From: Chloroflexota bacterium
Lineage (GTDB): Bacteria; Chloroflexota; Anaerolineae; Anaerolineales; UBA4823
Length of the DNA stretch: 64,000 bases
Direction of reading: 5' to 3'
NCBI GenBank assembly: GCA_029265355.1
Contig: JAJUJL010000016.1
Coordinates: 56,802 to 120,801, forward strand
The number at the start of each line of letters is the position of its first letter. Position 1 is the stretch's first letter. Below are positions 47,609-57,400 of this stretch, piece by piece. The notes beneath the pieces are model-generated. The model worked only from the letters and a program-made list of their open reading frames with translations, did not search any database and was not told the origin of the DNA. Position numbers and translations under genes: made by a program.

Positions 47609-48487
47609 ATGTCTGGACAAATCATGAAATCATGGCGGGGGCTGAAATTATCCATCCTGGTGTTCCCAATCCTGGTGGCTCTTTTCGGCGCAGTCATCGT
47701 GGCGTATGCCGCACTGTATTCAATCAACACCAATGATGGCAGCATCAGCGAATGGAGCAGCCAGAGCATCCCCATCTTCCAAACCAGCCCCAGCAATGGA
47801 GCCATCGACTCCAGCCTGGATCTGAAGAACATGTGGGTGGCGACCAGCTCGGGCAATACCAACGACCCCAACCTGATCACCTTGAACTTCCGCGCCGAGA
47901 TGTACGGCACAGGCGCGCTGACGCCGGTAAACACCGCCATCGCTGCTCTACTCAATTGCGATGGCGACACGCAGATCAACGATCGCGATGATCGCCTGGT
48001 TGTGTACATTCGCGACGGTGGTCCAACTTCTTATTGCCCCCTGCCATTCTACTGCATCTCGCTGCCGGATGACGCCCTGTATGTGTACACCGGCGACCTG
48101 GATGCTTATATCCTCCCTGGAACAAGTGAAACCCAAAATCACAACCTGGGGCAGGCGGTAGGCAATTCCATCGAATGGGCGACGGAAATCAGCGCACTGC
48201 AAGGGGAAGAGTCAAAGCCTGCCGATTACTGCCAGAACAATGTCGGCATCCGTTTTACAACCGCCACATTGGATCTGGACTCCAGCGGCAATGTAGTCGC
48301 CACCATAAAGGATGAAACCACCGATTTTCGCGGCTGGAACATTCCCACCGCCATCGACATGCAAACCTTCACTGCCAGGAGCCAGCCATCTGGCGAAAGC
48401 CGCCCGCTGCTGCTGGTCAGCGGCGCCGGGCTGCTGGCGCTTGGCCTGGCTAGCGCCTGGCTGCGCTTACGTAATCCAACCTTGTGA
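47609..48487 (+). CDS. secreted, C-terminally membrane-anchored protein of unknown function
   Basis: N-terminal signal/TM LSILVFPILVALFGAVIVAYA, NTNDGSISEWSSQSIP segment, C-terminal TM LLLVSGAGLLALGLASAWLRLR plus basic tail; SD GGGAGGG before ATG 47609. Confidence 0.7.
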   Translation: MSGQIMKSWRGLKLSILVFPILVALFGAVIVAYAALYSINTNDGSISEWSSQSIPIFQTSPSNGAIDSSLDLKNMWVATSSGNTNDPNLITLNFRAEMYGTGALTPVNTAIAALLNCDGDTQINDRDDRLVVYIRDGGPTSYCPLPFYCISLPDDALYVYTGDLDAYILPGTSETQNHNLGQAVGNSIEWATEISALQGEESKPADYCQNNVGIRFTTATLDLDSSGNVVATIKDETTDFRGWNIPTAIDMQTFTARSQPSGESRPLLLVSGAGLLALGLASAWLRLRNPTL

Positions 48488-48492
48488 ATGTG

Positions 48493-48516
48493 AACGGGTG
48501 TGTGGCCCGTTTGTTT
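48493..48516 (+). terminator. weak intrinsic terminator
   Basis: AACGGG-TGTGTGG-CCCGTT followed by TGTTT. Confidence 0.5.
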
Positions 48517-48577
48517 CGATTACCCGCGGAAGGGTAGTGATTTGAGAGGAGAAATGGACACCTCGGCGGCTTACTCA

Positions 48578-48653
48578 GGGCCATAAGGCAGCGGACATCA
48601 CCTGGTTCAAGCGCCGGTGATGCAAACACCGGCATGCTCGAACCACCTGGCCC
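48578..48653 (+). ncRNA. candidate structured leader RNA element upstream of the NRPS operon
   Basis: Nested helices GGGCCA/TGGCCC, GGTTC/GAACC, GCCGGTG/CACCGGC with loop ATGCAAA. Confidence 0.4.
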
Positions 48654-48706
48654 AATTCTTTAACTCACTGCAGTAGCAAACCAGGGCGAACTGGCACTTG
48701 AATCCA

Positions 48707-48738
48707 GGGTAGTTTCGCGTTCTTAAACGCGACTATCC
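48707..48738 (+). promoter_or_regulatory. second leader hairpin upstream of the NRPS genes
   Basis: GGGTAGT-tt-CGCGTT-CTTA-AACGCG-ACTATCC. Confidence 0.5.
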
Positions 48739-48823
48739 ACAAGCGCAGCCTGCTAATGTCATTGGCCTCGTCCAGCTTGCCAGCAGCCGGAGACCTGCTG
48801 CTGTATTTTGGAGATTGAACACA

Positions 48824-51800
48824 ATGACCACTGACCACAACAAGTATATTGCGCCGCAGCAGGTTGGCACCTATGTCGACCTACTGCGTCACCGAGCCCA
48901 GGCGCAACCCGAGCAGCGCGCTTATACCTTTCTCAATGATGGCGAGGCGGATGCCGTCCACCTGACCTATGCTGAGCTCGATCGCCAGGCCAGGTCAATT
49001 GCTGCCCTGCTGCAAAGCCGCGCCGCCGCCAACAGTCGCATTCTGCTGCTCTACGCCCCTGGTTTGGAATACATCGCTGGCTTTTTCGGCTGCCTGTATG
49101 CCGGCATGGTGGCCGTGCCTGCCTACCCGCCCGACCCCACCCGCCTGGAACGCTCGCTGCCGCGCCTGCTGGCGCTGGCGTCTGGCGCCCAGGCCAGCCT
49201 GGTGCTCACCACGCCGCCCATCTTCGCCATCGCCCAGTTCATCGCCGGGCAGTACCCGGAATTCGGCCGCCTTGACTGGCTGGCTGTCGATGAGCTGCCC
49301 CCTGGCAGCGAGAACGCCTGGCAGCCGCCAGATATCCATCCCGACACGCTGGCTTTCTTGCAGTACACCTCCGGCTCGACGCGCACGCCGCGCGGCGTGA
49401 TGCTCAGCCACCACAACCTGCTGCACAACTCCCAAACCATTTCAGAAGCCTTCCAGGTGCAGGCCTCCGACGTGGGTATGATCTGGCTGCCGCCCTACCA
49501 CGATATGGGATTGATCGGTGGCATTTTGCAGCCCGCCTTTGCGGGGGTGTACTGCGTGATGATGTCGCCTGCCTCGTTTTTACAGCGACCGTTCCGCTGG
49601 CTGCAGGCTATCTCGCGTTACGGCGCTACCATCAGCGGCGGTCCGAACTTCGCTTACGATCTTTGCCTGCGCAAAGTCACACCCGAGCAAAAAGCCACCC
49701 TGGACCTCAGCCGCTGGTCGCTGGCCTTCAACGGCGCCGAGCCGGTGCGCGCCGAAACCATGCAAAACTTCGCCCGCGCCTTTGCCTGCTGCGGCTTTCG
49801 GCCGCAGGCTTTCTATCCCTGCTATGGCCTGGCAGAAGCCACGCTGCTGGTGAGTGGAGGCAGGCGCGGCGAAGGATTCAAAACCATTCAACTGGATAAA
49901 CATGCTCTGCGCCAGGGCCACAAGGTGGCGATCGCCGCTCAACCCGGCAAGGATACCCGTGCGCAGGTGGGCTGTGGCTTTGCCCGCGGCTGCGAGCTGG
50001 CCATCGTTGAACCGCAGACCCGACAGCTCCTCCCTCAAGGTGAGATTGGCGAGGTGTGGGTCAGCGGCGGGAGCATGGCGCAAGGATATTGGGGACTGCC
50101 CGAGGAGACCGAAAACACCTTTCACGCTCGTCTCACCAACGGCAGCCCGCAGCGCTACATGCGCACCGGCGACCTGGGCTTTCTGCTGGACGGCGAGTTG
50201 TATATCACCGGGCGCATCAAGGACTTGATCATCATACGCGGCCGCAACATTTACCCCCAGGATATCGAACTCACCGTGGAAAGCTGTCATCCCGCCTTCC
50301 GCCCCGGCTGCAGCGCGGCCTTTTCGGTGGAGGCGGAAGGAGAAGAACACCTGGTCGTTGTCCAGGAAGTTGTCGCCAACGCAGTGCAAGACATGGAACA
50401 AGCCACCCGCCTGCTGCGCCAAGCAGTCAGCCAGGCTCATGATGTGTCGGTGTACGATGTCGTGTTGATCGAGCCGCGCAGCATTCCCAAGACCTCCAGC
50501 GGCAAGATCCAGCGCCATGCCTGCCGCCAGGCCTACCTCGCTGGAGAGCTGGCCGTCGTGCACGCCAGCAAGCTGGCCGTCAGCCAGCCGGAAACCCCAT
50601 CCGAAGAAAAATCTTCACCCGCTGTGAGCCAGGCGGTTGCCGCCAGGCAATCCCTGCTGCTAAAAGCTCTGCTGGCCCTGGGTCAAGAAGAGCGCAAAAT
50701 CTTGCTGCAAAATTATGTGCTAGAGCACGCCGCTCGCCTGCTTAGAATCCCCCTCACGCACCTGGATGTAAACCAGCCGCTGAGCAGCATGGGTCTCGAC
50801 TCGGTCAGCGCAGTTGATTTGGTCAGCGAGCTGGAGTCCGGCCTGGATATCCCCCTGGCTTTGGAGAGCATACCCCGCGATGGAACGGTTGCCGAGCTGA
50901 CAGCGCTTTTGCTGCACAAGATCGACGAAAGCCAGGCGCCAGAAGCCGCCTCGCTGGCGGCGATCGCGCCGGCGACCGGAACAGCGGCGGTGATCGAAGA
51001 ATACCCATTGTCTTATGGACAGAGAGCGCTGTGGTTCGTCCAACAGCTCAAGCCCGACACGGTCTTGCACAACCTGGCGGCAGCCGTACGCATTCTGAGC
51101 CCCCTGGATATCAGCGCTTTCCTGCGCGCTTTTGAGTTGATGGCGCAGCGCCACCCGTCACTGCGCACCACCTTCAGCTCCCGGCATGGCGAGCCTTTCC
51201 AACGCGTGCACGACAGGCTGTTGCCCGAGATCAAGCAGGTGGATGCTTCCGGATGGGACGAGTCGCACCTCCAGCAACAAATGGCTCAAGAGATGTATCG
51301 CCCATTCGACCTGGAGCGCGGACCGCTGATGCGCGCTGTGCTCTACCGCCTTGCCCCTGACCAGCACGTTCTGTTCATTTGCCTGCACCACACCATCACG
51401 GATATGTGGTCCATGGCGATCCTGCTGGCTGAGCTACCCCAGCTTTACCAGCAAGAATCTGGCATGGGGCCAGCCCGGTTAAAGCCGATGAAGTATCGCT
51501 ATGCGGACTATGTGGCCGACCAGCACGCGCTGCTCTCAGGACCAGAAGGTGAAACCCTGTGGAATTACTGGCGGCAGCAGCTCTCGGGCAGGTTGCCAGT
51601 CCTGAACTTGCCGCTCGACTACCCTCGTCCTGCGGTGCAGGGCGATCGCGGCCGGGCTGTTTCCATGCATCTCTCGGCCAGCCTGGTGGGTAAAATGCGC
51701 TCGCTCGCCCAACGCGTTGACTCGAACCTGTTCTGCGTCACCCTGGCTGCCTTCGAATTGCTGCTCGGCCGCTACAGCGGACAGGAAGAATTCCTGCTTG

Positions 51801-54415
51801 GCACGCTCAAAGCCGGGCGCAACCATAAAACCACGCGCCTGATCGGCTACTTTATCAATCCGGTCGTATTGCGCGCCGACCTATCTGGAAACCCGCCCTT
51901 CTCCACTTTCCTGCAGCGCGTCCAGGGTAATGTGACCGGCGCTTTTGCGCACGACGCCTACCCCTTCCCATTGCTGGTCGAAAAGCTGCAGCCGCCGCGC
52001 GACCTGAGCCGCACGCCTGTCTTCCAGGTGCTCTTTAGCTGGCAAAAGACCACCCGCATGGTTGGTCAGGAAGAAATGTCCGCTTTTGCGATGGGTTCAG
52101 CCAGCGAAGTGCCAGGTGGGGAGGCGATTGGCCGCGGCATCGAAGTTGGCGGGCTGCGCCTTGCGCCGTTGCCTTTGCAAGAACGTGTGGTGCCTTTCGA
52201 CCTTTCCCTGTTGGCGGCGGAGGCGAACGAGGGGCTGGCATTGACCCTGGAATACAACCTGGCATTGTTCGAGCACAGCACCATTGAGCTCATGCTGCAG
52301 CGCTTGCAGCTCCTGCTCGAATCACTGGTAGACGACCCTGAACTGCCCATCGCAAGCCTCTCGATGATGACCGAGGCAGAACGACGGGTTTTGCTCCAGG
52401 ATTGGGCTGGCGCTGTGGACTTGGTCGTTCCCCGGCTGTGTGTCCATCAATTGATCGAACAGCAGGTTGAGCGCGCTCCAGGCGATATTGCCATTGCCTG
52501 GCAAGGTGGTCAGATCACCTATCAAGAACTGAACCAGCGCGCCAACCGGCTTGCTCACTACCTGCGGCAGCGCAGCCTGAACACAGGGGATCGAGTTGGC
52601 GTATTTATGGATCGCTGCCTGGACGCTGTCGTCGCTCTGTTGGCGATCCTGAAAGCTGGTGGTGTATACCTGCCCATAGATCCCATTTACCCGGCGGAGC
52701 GCATTACGTTTATGCTTCAAGATGGGGAGGACAGCGCCTACGGGTCCGTTCGCCTGGTCATCACCAACGAGCAATATGCTCAGCAGCTCGCCGCCCCTCT
52801 TTCGCAAACAAGGACGCAGTTAATAAACCTGGATAGGGAGCACCTCACCCTGCTGCAGCAGCCAGACACAAACCCAACCATATCACCTGGACTGGAGAGC
52901 CTGGCCTATGTGATCTACACCTCCGGCTCCACTGGGCGACCGAAAGGCGTGCTCATCTCGAACGCTGCGCTCGCCTATCATTGCCTGGATATCATCCGCC
53001 ACTACCAGCTCACCTCCCAGGATATCGTCCTGCAATTCGCTTCGCTCAGCTTCGACCCTTCCCTGGAACAGCTCCTGCCCTCCTTGATGGTTGGCGCCCG
53101 AGTCGTGCTGCGCGGAAAAGAGCTGTGGACTCCCGATGAGTTAATAGAAGTCATCCACAATCAAAAGCTGACGGTCATTAACCTACCCCCTGCCTACTGG
53201 CACCAGGTGGTGCTGGCTTGGGCAAAGGCACCAGAAACGCTTGCCGCGCCTGCCAAAGTCGGTTTGCTGCGCCTAGTCATCATCGGCGGCGATGTGTTGC
53301 AACCGGAGAGCCTGCAATTGTGGCAGCAAACGCCAATGCGCGCGGTGCGCTTGCTCAACGCCTATGGCCCCACCGAAAGCACCATCACCGCTACCACCTG
53401 CGAAGTCAACCAGTACCTCGAGCAAGTCGGCCATTTGCCAGGCCGCGTCCCCATCGGGCGACCGCTTCCCAACCGCCGCGTCTATGTGCTGGATGCGCAC
53501 CGCAACCTGGCGCCGCCTGGCGTACCCGGGGAGCTCTACATCGGCGGTCCCAGCCTGGCAGAGGGCTATCTCGGCGCCCCACAGCTTACAGCAGAACGCT
53601 TCGTGCCGGATCCATTTAATCAACCCGGTGCGCTTGGCTGGGCGCGCCCCCGTCTGTACAAAACGGGCGATTTGGTGCGATTTTTACGGGATGGCAGCCT
53701 GGACTTTTTGGGGCGGATCGACAGCCAGGTAAAGGTGCGCGGTTTTCGAGTGGAGTTGGGTGAAATCGAAGCCGTCCTACGCCAGCACCCAGGCATCCGC
53801 GAAGCCGTGGTGACGGCGCCCCAAGGCCCAGACGGAGAGCGCCGGCTGGTCGCTTACTACGTGCCTCTCCAACCTGTGGAATTGGATGTGCACCTATTGA
53901 GCGATTACCTCAAGACCCGCCTGCCTGGCTATATGATTCCATCCTCCTTCGTGCCATTGGAGCGCCTGCCATTGAACACCAGCGGCAAGGTTGACCGTGA
54001 GGCTTTGCCTGCGCCCGAGGATGAAAGCTCACTCACCACAACCCTGTACTCAACCCAAGGCTATGCGGCGCCACGCTCCCCCATCGAAGAAAGCCTCTGT
54101 CAAATCTGGCAGCAGGTGCTGCACGTGGAGCGGATTGGGGTGCACGACAATTTCTTCGAGCTTGGCGGACATTCTCTCATGGCGACGCAGGTCGTTGCAC
54201 GGGCAAGGGAAGCTTTCAACATAGATTTACCGGTTCAAAGCCTGTTCGAGTGTCCCACCGTGGCCGGGCTTGCCACACACATTGCCGCCCACCTGGCCGC
54301 TACTCAGCCGGAGGAAGAGCTACAAAAGCTTCTGGAAGAAATCGAGCAGCTCTCCGAAGATGAGGCTGCGCGCATCCTGTCTACAGAAAATACCGGGGAG
54401 GAATCGCTGGCATGA
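48824..54415 (+). CDS. lipopeptide NRPS: FAAL - ACP - C(starter-like) - A - T
   Basis: FAAL with TSGSTRTPRGVMLSHHNLLHNS; ACP LSSMGLDSVSAVDL; C HHTITDMWSM; A YVIYTSGSTGRPKGV...NAYGPTESTIT; T DNFFELGGHSLMATQVV; start ATG 48824 with GGAG. Confidence 0.92.
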   Translation: MTTDHNKYIAPQQVGTYVDLLRHRAQAQPEQRAYTFLNDGEADAVHLTYAELDRQARSIAALLQSRAAANSRILLLYAPGLEYIAGFFGCLYAGMVAVPAYPPDPTRLERSLPRLLALASGAQASLVLTTPPIFAIAQFIAGQYPEFGRLDWLAVDELPPGSENAWQPPDIHPDTLAFLQYTSGSTRTPRGVMLSHHNLLHNSQTISEAFQVQASDVGMIWLPPYHDMGLIGGILQPAFAGVYCVMMSPASFLQRPFRWLQAISRYGATISGGPNFAYDLCLRKVTPEQKATLDLSRWSLAFNGAEPVRAETMQNFARAFACCGFRPQAFYPCYGLAEATLLVSGGRRGEGFKTIQLDKHALRQGHKVAIAAQPGKDTRAQVGCGFARGCELAIVEPQTRQLLPQGEIGEVWVSGGSMAQGYWGLPEETENTFHARLTNGSPQRYMRTGDLGFLLDGELYITGRIKDLIIIRGRNIYPQDIELTVESCHPAFRPGCSAAFSVEAEGEEHLVVVQEVVANAVQDMEQATRLLRQAVSQAHDVSVYDVVLIEPRSIPKTSSGKIQRHACRQAYLAGELAVVHASKLAVSQPETPSEEKSSPAVSQAVAARQSLLLKALLALGQEERKILLQNYVLEHAARLLRIPLTHLDVNQPLSSMGLDSVSAVDLVSELESGLDIPLALESIPRDGTVAELTALLLHKIDESQAPEAASLAAIAPATGTAAVIEEYPLSYGQRALWFVQQLKPDTVLHNLAAAVRILSPLDISAFLRAFELMAQRHPSLRTTFSSRHGEPFQRVHDRLLPEIKQVDASGWDESHLQQQMAQEMYRPFDLERGPLMRAVLYRLAPDQHVLFICLHHTITDMWSMAILLAELPQLYQQESGMGPARLKPMKYRYADYVADQHALLSGPEGETLWNYWRQQLSGRLPVLNLPLDYPRPAVQGDRGRAVSMHLSASLVGKMRSLAQRVDSNLFCVTLAAFELLLGRYSGQEEFLLGTLKAGRNHKTTRLIGYFINPVVLRADLSGNPPFSTFLQRVQGNVTGAFAHDAYPFPLLVEKLQPPRDLSRTPVFQVLFSWQKTTRMVGQEEMSAFAMGSASEVPGGEAIGRGIEVGGLRLAPLPLQERVVPFDLSLLAAEANEGLALTLEYNLALFEHSTIELMLQRLQLLLESLVDDPELPIASLSMMTEAERRVLLQDWAGAVDLVVPRLCVHQLIEQQVERAPGDIAIAWQGGQITYQELNQRANRLAHYLRQRSLNTGDRVGVFMDRCLDAVVALLAILKAGGVYLPIDPIYPAERITFMLQDGEDSAYGSVRLVITNEQYAQQLAAPLSQTRTQLINLDREHLTLLQQPDTNPTISPGLESLAYVIYTSGSTGRPKGVLISNAALAYHCLDIIRHYQLTSQDIVLQFASLSFDPSLEQLLPSLMVGARVVLRGKELWTPDELIEVIHNQKLTVINLPPAYWHQVVLAWAKAPETLAAPAKVGLLRLVIIGGDVLQPESLQLWQQTPMRAVRLLNAYGPTESTITATTCEVNQYLEQVGHLPGRVPIGRPLPNRRVYVLDAHRNLAPPGVPGELYIGGPSLAEGYLGAPQLTAERFVPDPFNQPGALGWARPRLYKTGDLVRFLRDGSLDFLGRIDSQVKVRGFRVELGEIEAVLRQHPGIREAVVTAPQGPDGERRLVAYYVPLQPVELDVHLLSDYLKTRLPGYMIPSSFVPLERLPLNTSGKVDREALPAPEDESSLTTTLYSTQGYAAPRSPIEESLCQIWQQVLHVERIGVHDNFFELGGHSLMATQVVARAREAFNIDLPVQSLFECPTVAGLATHIAAHLAATQPEEELQKLLEEIEQLSEDEAARILSTENTGEESLA

Positions 54416-57400
54416 AGAACGCCCTATTGGATACGCACGCCAGCCAGGAACCTGCCAACCAGCCACCCACCGAGCAGCTCGCCGCTCGCCTGGCGGCTCT
54501 CTCGCCCGAAAAACAGGCGCTCCTCGCTCTGCGCCTGAAGAAGAAGATCGAGAATACCACGGGGACAGCCCGGTCTACGAGCAGCAACCTGCCCATACAG
54601 CCGCGGCCAGATCAGACTCGCTATCCCCTGTCGCATGCTCAGCAGCGCCTGTGGTTTTTGAATCAATTCGAGCCAGACAGCCCCTATTACAACGTCTCCG
54701 CTGCTTTGCGCATCCGCGGTCCGCTGGATATCGCAGCCTTCGAGCACAGCTTGAATGTCATCTTAGAGCGGCACGAAATTCTGCGCGCCCGTTTCATGAT
54801 CCGTGAAGGCCTGCCGGTACAGATTATCGCGCCTCACTTGACCTTATCCTTACCGTTGACAGATCTCAGTCACCTGCCATCCACCGAACAAGACGATGCA
54901 TTTCGATCAGCAGCAGACCTCGAACTGCGCCAGCCCTTTGACTTGCAGCATGGACCATTGCTGCGAGCGCGTTTACTGCGCCTGGGAGTGGACACCCACA
55001 TCTTGCTGCTGACCATCCATCACATCGTTTACGATGGCTGGTCCACTAAAATCTTGATCCAGGAGCTTTCAACGCTCTACACCCATTTCAAAAACGCGGC
55101 GAGGGAATGCGCCGCGCCAGGCAAAGCCGTGCTGGCAGAGTTGCCGCTGCAATATGCCGACTATGCCTACTGGCAAAATGAATATCTGCAGAGCCAGGCA
55201 ATCCAGGCGCAAATGCGCTACTGGGAAGGACAATTGCAGCCAGCGCCCCCCGTTTTGGAGCTTCCCAGCGACCGGCCTCGCCCGTCAGTGCTCAGTCACC
55301 GCGGCGCGCATCACGTTTTTGATGTGCCGGCTGAGCTGTACAAAAAACTGCTCCAATTGTGCCGCAGCGAGAATGTCACCCTGTTTATGGCATTGTTGGC
55401 AGCCTTCGAGGTGCTCTTGTATCGCTACACCCGCCAGACCGATTTTGGCGTAGGCATTCCCGTGGCGAACCGCACCCGCCGCGAGTGGGAAAACTTGATA
55501 GGCTTCTTTGTCAACACCCTCGTCATGCGCGCCCAAATAGCCGATGAAGATAGCTTTCGATCCTTATTGGCCCGCACCCAAAAAACAGCCCTGGGCGCTT
55601 TTTCACATCAAGAAGTGCCCTTCGAAATGTTGGTGGACCGCTTCCAGCCGCAGCGCGATATGAGCCGCTCCCCGCTCTTCCAGGTGATGTTCGACCTCCA
55701 GGAAGATGCACTGGAAAGACTGAGCCTGGATGACCTGCAAATCGAACTCCTGGAATATGAAAGCGGCGCTGCCAAATTCGATCTCATGCTGATGATGGCG
55801 GTGAGCAGCCAGGGTTTGAGAGGCGCCTTTGAATATAACACCGACCTGTTCGATGCGACGACCATCCAACGCATGGCGGGTCATTTGCTGACCCTGTTAT
55901 CCAGCCTGGCAAGCAACCCGGACCAGCCTATCTCTACCCTGCCCATGCTGACGCCTGACGAGCTACATCTGCTGCTGGAGACATGGAACGACACCACTCT
56001 GGAGTACCCAGCCGAGCAGACCTGGCAGGCTGCTTTTGAGGCCCAGGCAGCGCGCACACCCGATGCGCCTGCCGTGGTGTACGAGGACGAGCTGCTGACT
56101 TACCGCCAGCTCAACCAGCGCGCCAACTGCATCGCTCACGCGCTGGCGCGCCGCGGCGTGGGTGCTGAGAGCGTGGTCGGCTTGTATTGCGAACGCGGGG
56201 TCGACCTGGTGGCGGGAGTGCTCGGCATCCTCAAAGCTGGCGGCGCCTACTTGCCCCTGGACCCCAGCTATCCCAATGAGCGCCTGGCCTACATGGTCGA
56301 AGATGCCCGGGTTGACCTGATCATAACCCAAAAATGCACGCTGGAAGACAGCGTACCGTGGCAAGCTCAGTTGTTGCCGGTGGAAGATATCTATCATCAA
56401 GCTCCGGCCTCCAATCATGAAAACCCTGCTCTGCGCAGCGCACCAGATAACCTGGCCTATGTCATCTACACCTCTGGCTCTACAGGCAAGCCCAAGGGCG
56501 TGCAAATTACGCATCGCTCTGCCATGCACCTGGCGGCTGCCTTGCACCAGCGCATCTACGCCTCACACACCCGCTCCCACCTGCGCATCAGCCTGAACGC
56601 GCCGCTGAGTTTCGACGCCTCCGTCCAGCAGTTGGTCATGCTCACCCACGGCCATACCCTGGTCATCATCCCTCAGGCAATCCGCCTGGATGGACCGGCG
56701 CTTCTGGATTACATTCGCTGCCAGCGCATCGATGGCTTCGATTGCGTACCTTCGCAGCTAAAACTGCTCCTTGCCGCCGGCTTGCTGGAATCGGATTGGG
56801 TACCTTCGATCCTGATGCCCGGTGGGGAAGCCATCGATCCAGCCACCTGGGAAAGGTTGGCTCAAGCAACCATCACCGAAGTCTACAACATGTATGGGCC
56901 CACCGAGTGCACCGTCGACTCCACGATTGGTTGGGTGCGCATGAGCCCAGGCAGACCCACCATCGGCCGGCCGGTGGCAAACGCGCGCCTGTACATTCTC
57001 GATTCGCACCAACAACCCGTGCCTGTGGGTGTTCCGGGAGAGTTGTATATCGGAGGGGCTGGCGTGGGGCGAGGTTACATGAACCAGCCAGAGCTCACGC
57101 ATCAACGCTTTATCCCAGATCGTTTCAGCAACACCCCCCAGGCGCGCCTCTATCGCACCGGAGATCTCGCCCGCTATCTCCCAGATGGGAATGTCGAATT
57201 TCTCGGGCGCATCGACCACCAGGTGAAAGTGCACGGTCACCGCATCGAGCTCGGCGAGATCGAAGCCGCCCTGAAAGAGCACCCGGCCATTCAAGATGCA
57301 GCGGTGTTGCTGCGCGAAGATCACCCCGGTGAGCAGCGCCTGGTGGCCTATTTCATCTCCGACCAGGAAGCCATTCCATCTACAGCAGAACTGCGCGCCC

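Noticed and set aside
48578-48653. tRNA-Cys-like look (76 nt, closed acceptor-like helix, loop ATGCAAA with GCA)
   Set aside because: The helices are all nested in one rod. There is no D-arm or T-arm pairing, the GTTCRANNC T-loop is absent, and the anticodon stem would be 7 bp.
49360-49420. FAAL A3 motif TSGSTRTPRG as a damaged adenylation P-loop
   Set aside because: TSGSTRTP-type variants are usual in FAALs as I recall them (e.g. mycobacterial FadD family), so this supports the FAAL call rather than inactivation.
49580-50563. 327-aa antisense ORF inside the first NRPS gene, and other long antisense ORFs (e.g. 46015..47130, 12513..13490, 29580..30419)
   Set aside because: They lie opposite strongly supported genes in GC-rich DNA, show no recognisable domains, and have shadow-ORF composition.
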